Source: Deltaproteobacteria bacterium RBG_13_61_14 (GTDB taxonomy: Bacteria; RBG-13-61-14). From it: a stretch of DNA of 16,864 nucleotides. The notes beneath the pieces were generated by a model. The model ran no database searches. It was given only the letters and a program-made list of their open reading frames with translations, and was not told the origin of the DNA. Location: the NCBI GenBank assembly GCA_001797815.1, contig MGQK01000027.1:5016-21879 (forward strand), written 5' to 3'. The position numbers and the translations under genes are program-made. Shown here one piece after another: positions 5,527 through 12,037 of the stretch (within the stretch, counting starts at the first letter, position 1; each line of letters opens with the position of its first letter).

Positions 5527-6483
5527 ATGGCCCGCCCCTGGCGAATCCAATTTCCCAATGCCCTCTACCATGTGACCGCCCGAGGCAACAACCGCCAGGC
5601 GATTTATCTCTCCGACAGTGACCGCGCGGATTTCCTTGAGCTCCTTTCCCGCTCGCACCAGCGCTTCTCCCTCGAAATCCTCGCCTTCTGCCTCATGACC
5701 AACCATTACCACCTTTTCCTCCAAACTCCCCAAGCCAACCTCTCCGCCGCCCTCCACTGGATCAATGCCACCTACACCAACCACTTCCACCGCCGGCACC
5801 GCCGCAACGGCCATCTTTTCCAGGGCCGCTACCAGGCCATTTTGATCACAGAGGAAGCGCATTGGCTTCACCTCTCCATGTACCTCCATTTGAACCCGGT
5901 CCGTGCCGGTCTGGTAGATGACCCGGCTGATTATAAATGGTCGAGCTTCCGCGACTACACCCGTTCCCAAGCGCGTTTCCCCTGGCTCAATCGGTCCCCG
6001 ATTTTGGCGGAGTATGGTTCCAACGATTCCTCCCGTCGGCGCCATTACCGGAACGAATGCCTGGCGCTGGCCGCAAAACAACCCAACTTTTGTAAAGAGT
6101 TGCTCAACCGCGTGGTTTTGGGTTCGGCTGAAGCTCTGGCCGAGTTGGTGAGGAAATATCCGCCCTCTGGTCAGGCCGATACAGTGCCGGATTTCCGGCG
6201 AGCGGCGCGCCCACCCGTGGATCCGAAGGCCGAACTGGGCCGGGTGGCAAGAGCTTTTGGAAAAGATCCAGCCAGCTTGAACAAGCGCGGCGCTCTCCCC
6301 CTCCGCCTGGCCGCTTACTACCATCTGGTGGAGCATGGCGGGATGAGTGCGACCCAAGTAGGAAACCTGATGGGAGTAAGTGTCTCTGCGGTTTCTAAAG
6401 GCTTGGCTCGGTTTCGCTCCCAACTCGAAAAAAATCGCTCCCTCCGCGCCCGCATGGAGTCAATGTCAAATGTCAAGACCTGA
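5527..6483 (+). CDS. REP-associated tyrosine transposase (Y1_Tnp family) with C-terminal helix-turn-helix domain
   Basis: RAYTs are IS200-like single-strand DNA nucleases thought to disperse REP-type palindromes. This 318-residue protein opens with the typical RPWRIQFPNALYHVTARGNN. The metal-binding HUH motif is H60-Y-H62 in CLMTNHYHLFLQ, and the likely nucleophile is Y119 in YLHLNPVRAGLV, followed by DYKWSSFRDY. A C-terminal extension (about 185-318) ends in a helix-turn-helix-like region (about 260-305, MSATQVGNLMGVSVSAVSKGL) resembling the DnaA C-terminal type found in longer RAYTs. All catalytic residues are present and the gene is intact, so it may be active. The last codons (NVKT and stop) lie within the right inverted repeat. 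It is flanked by xylG and xylH on the same strand. Confidence 0.94.
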   Translation: MARPWRIQFPNALYHVTARGNNRQAIYLSDSDRADFLELLSRSHQRFSLEILAFCLMTNHYHLFLQTPQANLSAALHWINATYTNHFHRRHRRNGHLFQGRYQAILITEEAHWLHLSMYLHLNPVRAGLVDDPADYKWSSFRDYTRSQARFPWLNRSPILAEYGSNDSSRRRHYRNECLALAAKQPNFCKELLNRVVLGSAEALAELVRKYPPSGQADTVPDFRRAARPPVDPKAELGRVARAFGKDPASLNKRGALPLRLAAYYHLVEHGGMSATQVGNLMGVSVSAVSKGLARFRSQLEKNRSLRARMESMSNVKT

Positions 6484-6488
6484 CCCCA
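6462..6488 (-). repeat. Right terminal inverted repeat of RAYT element
   Basis: 27 bp ending GACCTGACCCCA. It contains the transposase stop (TGA 6481-6483) in one frame and an ATG (6470-6472) in the xylH frame. Confidence 0.96.
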
Positions 6489-6517
6489 AAGACAAAAGAC
6501 AAAGATGGCTGCTTGGC

Positions 6518-7654
6518 ATGAAGAAGATGCACGATTGGCAAAAGCATTTGCGCTTCGGGATCATGGTGGCGATCCTGCTCCTGATCTGGATCGGCTTTCA
6601 CTTCGCCACGGACTCCGCCTTCCTCTCCGCCCGCAACCTCAGTAACCTCATGCGCCAGATGTCGGTCACCGGCTTGGTCGCCATCGGCATGGTGTTGGTG
6701 ATCGTGGCCGGCCAGATTGACCTCTCGGTCGGCTCAGGCGTGGCCCTGGTCGGCGGCGCCGCCGCCATCCTTTACGTCCACCACGACTTTCCGCCGGCCC
6801 TGACCATCCTGGCCGCCCTGGGCCTGGGCGCGGCCATGGGACTGATTCAAGGGACCCTGGTGGCCTACCTCCGCATCCCGGCCTTCATCGTCACCCTGGG
6901 CGGGATGATGGCCTTCCGCGGGGCGCTGTGGAGCGTGACCCAGAGCATTTCCATCCACCTGCCCGAGGGTTTCTTCCGGACTTTCGGATCGGCTTATCTG
7001 CCCAAGCCCCTGGGCTGGGCGTTAGCCGGCCTGGCCGTGGCGATCACCATCTCGGCTTTCTTTTGGCGGCGGCAGAGCCGGCTCCGCTACGGGCTTCCGG
7101 CCCACGGCGCTCTCTTCACCGCGGCCCAGGCCGCCCTGGTCTCGGCCTTGATCCTTCTGTTCATGGCGGTGATGAACTCCTACCAGGGCGTGCCCCTGCC
7201 CGTCCTGATCCTGCTCGTGCTCACGCTCTTGATGAGCTTCGTCGCCTCGGGCTTAAGCTTCGGCCGGGGCGTCTATGCCATCGGCGGCAACCCCGACGCG
7301 GCCTACCTCTCGGGCATCGCCGTCAAGCGCCACCTGCTCGGAGTGTTCGTCATCCTCGGCCTGCTGGTCGGCGTCGCCGGGCTGACCCTCACCTCCTGGG
7401 TCGGATCGGCCACGCCCGAGGCCGGCCAACTCCTGGAGCTCGACGCCATCGCCGCCTGCGTGATCGGCGGCGCCAGCCTGATGGGAGGCCGCGGCCAGGT
7501 CCCGGGCGCGATCCTGGGCGCCTTGATCATGGCCAGCCTGGACAACGGCATGAGCCTGATGAACCTGGACCCATTCTGGCAACTGGTGGTCAAGGGTTGC
7601 GTTCTGGTGGCGGCAGTGTATATTGATATCCTGACCCGCCGGCGGAGCGGATGA
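6518..7654 (+). CDS. xylH: D-xylose-type sugar ABC transporter permease XylH
   Basis: This membrane permease pairs with XylG to import sugar. From the ATG at 6518 it has 378 residues with about ten hydrophobic segments. Family motifs include SARNLSNLMRQ, AGQIDLSVGS, IPAFIVTLGGMMAFRG, GRGVYAIGGNPDAAYLSGI, ELDAIAACVIGGASLMGG and ALIMASLDNGMSLMNL. It resembles E. coli XylH closely, including the long middle region between the two halves. No ribosome-binding site precedes 6518. Before insertion, the xylG TGA at 6519-6521 would have overlapped this ATG, giving coupling. Now an upstream in-frame ATG at 6470, inside the element's right repeat, could start a protein extended by MSRPDPKDKRQRWLLG. No periplasmic binding protein (XylF) gene is in the window. 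Confidence 0.92.
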   Translation: MKKMHDWQKHLRFGIMVAILLLIWIGFHFATDSAFLSARNLSNLMRQMSVTGLVAIGMVLVIVAGQIDLSVGSGVALVGGAAAILYVHHDFPPALTILAALGLGAAMGLIQGTLVAYLRIPAFIVTLGGMMAFRGALWSVTQSISIHLPEGFFRTFGSAYLPKPLGWALAGLAVAITISAFFWRRQSRLRYGLPAHGALFTAAQAALVSALILLFMAVMNSYQGVPLPVLILLVLTLLMSFVASGLSFGRGVYAIGGNPDAAYLSGIAVKRHLLGVFVILGLLVGVAGLTLTSWVGSATPEAGQLLELDAIAACVIGGASLMGGRGQVPGAILGALIMASLDNGMSLMNLDPFWQLVVKGCVLVAAVYIDILTRRRSG

Positions 7655-7681
7655 GCCGCCGCCGGCTCTCAGGAGGACGAG

Positions 7682-8485
7682 GTGAAGCTCCGGGCAACGG
7701 CGATGGGGATCGCGGCTGGGCTGGTGTTGCTGGCCGGCTGCCACTCGGCTGAAGACTTGAACCGTCAAGGCTACGACAAGGCCAGTAAGGGCGAGCTGGA
7801 CGACGCCATTGCCTTGTATCAGCGGGCCCTGGAAAAGGACCCCGGCCTGGTGGCGGCCCACAATAACCTGGGCGCGGTGCATATGCAAAAGGGCGAGCTG
7901 GAACTGGCCCAGGCCGAGTTCGAGCAGGCGCTCCGCCTGGAGCCGGACCGTTCCGAGACCCTGAGCAACCTGGCCATGCTCCTCTTGCGTCAAGGCGATT
8001 ACCCGGGGGCCCGGACGCGCTTCCAGGAAGCGCTTCTCCACAATTCCCGCAACGCCTCGGCTTTCAACGGCCTGGGCCAGATCGCCTTTCATGAAAAGAA
8101 ATTCGACGAGGCAGTGGAAAATTTTCAGATCGCGCTCAACCTGAACCGGAACATGATCTCGGCCATCTCCAACTTGGCCGCGGCCTTGAGCGAAAAACAC
8201 GAATACGACAAAGCCCTGAACGTGTATATGCGCCTGCTCAAGATGCAGCCCAACAACGGCCAGGCCATCCTCAACGCCGCCTCCTGCGCCGTGCTGGTGC
8301 AAAACTACGACCTCGCCCGCCAACTGGTCAAGCGCGGCCGCAAGCAAAAGGTGCCCGGGATCGAGCAAATCGCCCGACTGATCCCGGCCCGCAATCCCAC
8401 GCCCGTCGAGACCCCGGAGACTTCCACCGAGCCCGGGAGCACGACCGCGCCGGAACCCGCCCCCGCCCCGTCGCCGGCAAAATAA
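7682..8485 (+). CDS. TPR-repeat lipoprotein
   Basis: This 267-residue protein starts at GTG with a strong ribosome-binding site AGGAGG 5 nt upstream. The signal peptide ends in the lipobox LLAGC with C20, so it should be lipid-anchored facing the periplasm. Six consecutive 34-residue TPR-like units run from about residue 23 to 226, with typical spacing such as NNLGAVHMQKGELELAQAEFEQALRLEP. The tail (about 231-267) is a Pro/Thr/Glu/Ala-rich linker. TPR lipoproteins scaffold protein complexes in the periplasm; no partner can be named. It lies 27 bp after xylH and probably belongs to the same transcript. A GC-rich hairpin follows. Confidence 0.88.
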   Translation: MKLRATAMGIAAGLVLLAGCHSAEDLNRQGYDKASKGELDDAIALYQRALEKDPGLVAAHNNLGAVHMQKGELELAQAEFEQALRLEPDRSETLSNLAMLLLRQGDYPGARTRFQEALLHNSRNASAFNGLGQIAFHEKKFDEAVENFQIALNLNRNMISAISNLAAALSEKHEYDKALNVYMRLLKMQPNNGQAILNAASCAVLVQNYDLARQLVKRGRKQKVPGIEQIARLIPARNPTPVETPETSTEPGSTTAPEPAPAPSPAK

Positions 8486-8500
8486 CGCGAGGGGGTCAGG

Positions 8501-8530
8501 ACCCTGCCCGGGTTTCCCGGGTCCGAGGGT
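8501..8530 (+). terminator. GC-rich stem-loop after the TPR gene (possible terminator)
   Basis: The inner stem CCCGGG-TTT-CCCGGG (8507-8521) is extended by ACCCT (8501-8505) pairing with AGGGT (8526-8530) across small bulges. No T-run follows, so factor-independent termination is uncertain. It lies in the convergent gap between the plus- and minus-strand blocks. Confidence 0.5.
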
Positions 8531-8678
8531 GGCCGGAACTCGAGCCGGGACGTGCGCGGGGACGCGTCTGAATCCTGTTGTCCATCAACCTATCCCATTG
8601 AAAAGATTGAGTATTCTGGTCATGATGCCTGCACGCTCACCCCAATTCTTAAGGGGAGCCATTTAATAATCTCTGATT

Positions 8679-9515
8679 CTAATCGGAAGGTCTTCCTGAA
8701 AGCCCCTTCTTGGCCTTTGCGATCAATTTGACCGCTTGCATCCGGAATTCCTTGGCCCGGGAAGCCGTGGGAAGGTAACTGGCGGGTTGGCAGAATTGCA
8801 GCACTTTTTCAAAGGATACAGGATTGGGCACCTGCCCGAAAAAAGCGATCGGGATCTTTTCCGGTCTGGCAAAACCTTGCTCAAAAGCGCGGATCGAGAT
8901 CGCGGTGTTGACCCCGCTGATCAGAGGCATCCGGATATCCAGGATAATCAAGTCCGGTCCAGAGTCGGATTCCAAACGGGCGCTGAACTCGGTCAAAACC
9001 TTTTCTCCATCGGTAAAGGCCGTGGCATGGCCCACGAGAGTTTCGTCAACCACCTCGATTAACACCTGCCGCAGGGCCGGGGTAAAGCCGGCCAGCCAGA
9101 CTTCTTCAATCTCGGGTTTGACGCTCGGCTCCGGCTCCACCGATGGGGTGACCCCCTTCTCCGGCTTGGGACCCGGCACCTCCATCTGCACTTCCAGCTC
9201 GTATTTGCCCAGGGTGATCCGGTCGTTGGCCTGGAGCAGCGACCGGCGGATGCGGCGGTCGTTGACCAGGGTGCCGTTCATACTCTTCAAGTCTTCAATC
9301 CAGAGTCCGCCTTCCTGAAAGAACACCCGGGCGTGCTCCGCGGAGACCGTGGTATCACTCAAGATTAAATCCATGTCTTTACGCCGGCCGATCCGCACCT
9401 CCGGCCGGGCCAGGTGATAGCGGATCCCTTGCTGGGGTCCTTTCCGGACCACCAGCGTGATTTCCACGCCCTGGGGCATGCCGGGCAGGTGGGGTTTATG
9501 GTTTGGAGGAGGCAA
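8679..9515 (-). CDS. FHA-domain protein with C-terminal degenerate receiver domain
   Basis: The 278-residue cytoplasmic protein has an FHA phosphothreonine-binding domain at about 17-110: VRIGRR (40-45), S59-x-H61 and D75...N80-G81-T82 are the expected contact residues. A Pro/Glu linker (112-137) leads to a receiver-like domain (138-272) with LIILDIRMP, where D193 sits at the phospho-acceptor position. The N-terminal acidic pair is replaced by AG (LAGFTPALRQVL), and the usual Lys near SYLPT is missing, so normal phosphotransfer is unlikely. The TTG at 9515 is chosen because AAGGA lies 8 nt upstream and a good promoter lies just before; an ATG at 9479 is the alternative. It follows the sulfatase-like genes but can be transcribed separately. 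A signalling or scaffold role is inferred. Confidence 0.85.
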   Translation of the reverse strand: MPPPNHKPHLPGMPQGVEITLVVRKGPQQGIRYHLARPEVRIGRRKDMDLILSDTTVSAEHARVFFQEGGLWIEDLKSMNGTLVNDRRIRRSLLQANDRITLGKYELEVQMEVPGPKPEKGVTPSVEPEPSVKPEIEEVWLAGFTPALRQVLIEVVDETLVGHATAFTDGEKVLTEFSARLESDSGPDLIILDIRMPLISGVNTAISIRAFEQGFARPEKIPIAFFGQVPNPVSFEKVLQFCQPASYLPTASRAKEFRMQAVKLIAKAKKGLSGRPSD

Positions 9516-9544
9516 AGCCGGATTCCTTGATCGTCCTGCTGAAA

Positions 9545-9573
9545 ATTGTAACGTGGCCCCGGGTCTCAGTCAA
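9545..9573 (-). promoter_or_regulatory. Strong sigma70-type promoter for the FHA/receiver gene
   Basis: On the minus strand -35 TTGACT (9573-9568) and -10 TACAAT (9550-9545) are separated by exactly 17 bp. Each matches consensus at five of six positions. The -35 overlaps the stop codon of the upstream sulfatase-like gene. The start site would be near 9538, leaving a ~23-nt leader with AAGGA before the TTG. Confidence 0.7.
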
Positions 9574-12037
9574 TATAGCCCCATTGCTTCAAGGTCTCGC
9601 GCACCGCGGGGGACAGGCTCTGGTCGCTGAAAGTTTCCTGGACCCAGTCGGAATATCTCATGGTGAACAGGAACGCCCCTTGGGGATCCCCGTAAAAGCG
9701 CGGGTTGCGCTCCGCCCGCAAGAGCGGATTCTTGAAACTCTCAACGGTGGTGCCACGGGTTTGCAACCCGTAGCCATTTAAGTTCAGAGCGAACGGCCCT
9801 CGCCAGACCCGGAGCGATTCGCCTGCGGCCGCAAGCTGCAAATCGCGGATGGAGTAAGGCAGGATCAAACCCTGGCCCGGCTCCGTAAGCTCGAGTTGGA
9901 AGGAAACCCGCAATCCCTCCGGATGCTCCGGCAGCGGCTCGACCTTCCATTCCGGTTTCCCGCCCAGGGTTATCTCCGTGCCCAATACCCTCTGGTCCGG
10001 CGCCGCCTTCTCAAAGCTGCCCTGGACCGGACCCGGCCCCAGATTGAAGGTCAGAAAAGTCAGCAACGGCTCTTGCGGCCGCTCTTGGACCAAGAGCTGG
10101 CGCATCCATTCGAGCGTCCTCGGGTCCGCGTCGGCCAGGTTCTGATGCTCCTCCGGGTCTTGCCCCAGGTCATAAAGTTGTTCCGATAAGATCCGCATCA
10201 GCCGATGCTCGTCTTCCGGCAGCAACACCTCTTCCTGGTCCGGCCAGCGCCGGATATATTGATAACGGCCGTCCAGCACCACCGACTCGCCCACCTGGCT
10301 CACCGTATAAATCAAGTTCCGGCCGGCAAAGGTTTGTCCCTGGACCAGGGAAGAAAAATCGCGCCCGTCCACCGCGGCCTCCGCGGGCCGGAATTCGGGC
10401 GGCAAGACCAAAGCCGCCACCGTGGGCAGCAAGTCCATGCTCGCAACCGGCGCCGGGATGCGCGTTCCTCCACCGGACCCCATCGGCCGGTCGAGCAGGC
10501 AAGGGATCTGAATCTCCTCGGCCAGGAGCGTGCGGCCGTGCACGTAGTCCGCGGCCCAGGGCTTCTTGTTTTCCCGCAGGGTCCAGACAAAGTGGGCCGG
10601 GTCCAGGGTCTGGCCGTGATCCGAGGTCAGGATCACCAGGGTCCGGTCCCGGATCCCGAGCTGATCGAGCGCCTGGAGGAACTGGCCGAAGGAATCGTCC
10701 GAGTAGATCACCTCGGCCAGGTAAGCCAGGTATTTTGCCCGGTAGTCGCCCGGGGTCTGAAACAACGCTTTCCAGAGGTAGATTAATGACGGCTTTTCCG
10801 AAGCGTGAGGAGCGTTGAAATGAACGTAGAGGAAAAAGGGCCGGGTATAATTCCGGGCCAGCCATTCCATGGTCGCGTGCATGGTGTCGGCGCTGCGGTA
10901 ATACTTGCGGCCCATGTCCATACCCTCGTCGAAGCCCAGGTCCAGGCCGGTGGCATGGGTGGGAAGCACAAACTGGTTGGCGCCCACCATCGCCGTCTGA
11001 AAGCCGGCCCGGTGGAAGACGGTGGCAAAGCTCTCGAAGCGCTGGCGGTAAAAACGGGCCCGCACTTCCGGGTCCAGGGAAAACATCTTGGGCGCCAGGC
11101 CCATGGCGGCAAAGTGCTTGCCGGTCAAGAGGGGGAAGGTCCCCAAGCGGGTGGTGTCTCCCACTCCGAAATAGCGTTCGAGTTGCACCGCGTTTTCGGC
11201 AAACGCATCCATCCGGGGAGTCAGGCGCATCTCGGGAGAGTAGGACCCCGTCGCGCTTCGGCTCAAGGCATCCACGATGAAGAGCACCACGTTCTTCGGC
11301 GGCTGCTCTTCAGGCTGGCGCTCGGCCAAGACCACCGGGTCCCCGAAAAACGCGGCCGGCCAGGGTTCTTCCCGAAGCGGCACCGTCCGCAAGATCAGCT
11401 CCACCCGCTGGTCGGCGTAGGCGCTCAGGTCCAGCGTGGCTTCTTTCCAACGGTCGCCCCAATCGCGCGATCCGGCCCGGAGATAGCGGTAGTAGAAGTT
11501 CATCCGCTGCGGGTTTTTCTCCCAGAAGGGAACGCGCCTCGGCTGAACCAGCTTTTCCCACAGCACCTCTTCTTGATCGCGCACCCGCACCGCCACCTGG
11601 AACTTGACCCCGGGCCGGGTCACCTGGTCGGGATGCGAAACCAGCCCGTAGCCAAAGGCCAGGCGCGAGCCGGCGGGCAGTTCCAGCCAGTAGCGGTATT
11701 CCGCCGGCGCCGGCGCCAGCAAAGCGCGTCGGTTTTGGCTCTCCCAGCGGCTGTAGCCCAAGGTGGCGGAGGGAGGGAAGTTCGGGTTCAAGTCCACCTG
11801 TTTCTTTTCCGCCAGGACTTGAAAAGCTTCCGAGGCATAGGGCACGTTTTTAGCGCCATCCTCCTCGACCAACCGGTAAACAATCCGCTCGGCCGGCCGC
11901 GGGCCCAGGCCCATAAGATGCGCGAGCGGATCCCCGACCCGGCTCACGTTGGGATAAACCAGAAAAAGCTCGAAAAGCCCCCAGAGAAGGAGCAGGGCCA
12001 GGATCGGCAACCCGACCGGCCAAAGCAGCCGCTTCAT
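9566..12037 (-). CDS. Membrane-anchored alkaline-phosphatase-superfamily (sulfatase-like) enzyme with Thr at the nucleophile position
   Basis: The 823-residue protein has one N-terminal membrane anchor (about 7-28), a beta-rich extracytoplasmic region (30-240), a sulfatase-fold domain (247-620) and a further C-terminal domain (650-823). The fold motifs are NVVLFIVDALSR with D256, T296 ten residues before the G of PLLTG, PH in NAPHASEKP (H411), SDHG (D473, H474) and H500. The position that is Cys or Ser in formylglycine sulfatases is Thr. The set D256/T296/D473/H474 parallels the metal site of LtaS-type phosphoglycerol transferases. A phosphotransfer or phosphodiesterase role in the envelope is thus at least as likely as sulfatase activity. 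The start ATG overlaps the previous stop (ATGA). A REP-like palindrome is translated within it (9755-9771). Confidence 0.85.
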   Translation of the reverse strand: MKRLLWPVGLPILALLLLWGLFELFLVYPNVSRVGDPLAHLMGLGPRPAERIVYRLVEEDGAKNVPYASEAFQVLAEKKQVDLNPNFPPSATLGYSRWESQNRRALLAPAPAEYRYWLELPAGSRLAFGYGLVSHPDQVTRPGVKFQVAVRVRDQEEVLWEKLVQPRRVPFWEKNPQRMNFYYRYLRAGSRDWGDRWKEATLDLSAYADQRVELILRTVPLREEPWPAAFFGDPVVLAERQPEEQPPKNVVLFIVDALSRSATGSYSPEMRLTPRMDAFAENAVQLERYFGVGDTTRLGTFPLLTGKHFAAMGLAPKMFSLDPEVRARFYRQRFESFATVFHRAGFQTAMVGANQFVLPTHATGLDLGFDEGMDMGRKYYRSADTMHATMEWLARNYTRPFFLYVHFNAPHASEKPSLIYLWKALFQTPGDYRAKYLAYLAEVIYSDDSFGQFLQALDQLGIRDRTLVILTSDHGQTLDPAHFVWTLRENKKPWAADYVHGRTLLAEEIQIPCLLDRPMGSGGGTRIPAPVASMDLLPTVAALVLPPEFRPAEAAVDGRDFSSLVQGQTFAGRNLIYTVSQVGESVVLDGRYQYIRRWPDQEEVLLPEDEHRLMRILSEQLYDLGQDPEEHQNLADADPRTLEWMRQLLVQERPQEPLLTFLTFNLGPGPVQGSFEKAAPDQRVLGTEITLGGKPEWKVEPLPEHPEGLRVSFQLELTEPGQGLILPYSIRDLQLAAAGESLRVWRGPFALNLNGYGLQTRGTTVESFKNPLLRAERNPRFYGDPQGAFLFTMRYSDWVQETFSDQSLSPAVRETLKQWGYID
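9755..9771. repeat. REP-like palindrome inside a coding region
   Basis: ACGGGTT (9755-9761), loop TGC, AACCCGT (9765-9771). Read on the minus strand it encodes GYGLQTRG near the C-terminus of the sulfatase-like protein. It resembles a hairpin repeat dispersed in other genomes (from memory). Confidence 0.55.

Larger units (their letters stand above)
5460..6488 (+). mobile_element. REP-associated tyrosine transposase (RAYT) element with 27-bp perfect inverted termini
   Basis: The 1029-bp unit is bounded by perfect 27-bp inverted repeats (5460-5486 and 6462-6488), each starting TGGGGTCAGGTCTTGACATT on the outer side. It contains one Y1-type transposase gene that ends inside the right repeat. 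There is no direct duplication of target sequence, as expected for HUH/Y1 single-strand transposition. The left flank GCCGCGGCC matches the GCCGTGGCC left flank of the small element, suggesting a preferred target. It lies between xylG and xylH. Whether the base A5459 belongs to the element or the target is ambiguous; removing 5459-6488 rejoins xylG in frame with its predicted stop. Confidence 0.92.

Noticed and set aside
4801-6423. Minus-strand open frame (540 codons) across the end of xylG and the transposase
   Set aside because: It spans a recent insertion junction, so it cannot be an ancestral gene; both underlying plus-strand genes are well supported.
3730-6488. xylG as cargo of a composite transposon formed by the two elements
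   Set aside because: xylG lies in an order that makes sense with xylH (restored ATGA coupling) and its start signal abuts the rlpA end in the 39-bp repeat, so two independent insertions into an existing operon fit better.
7253-8368. Minus-strand open frame (371 codons) opposite xylH and the TPR gene
   Set aside because: Antisense shadow crossing two real genes, no domain recognised.
8491-8500. GGGGTCAGG after the TPR gene, resembling the first bases of the element termini
   Set aside because: Only 9 bases match and the following sequence differs; it is better explained as part of the GC-rich stem-loop region.
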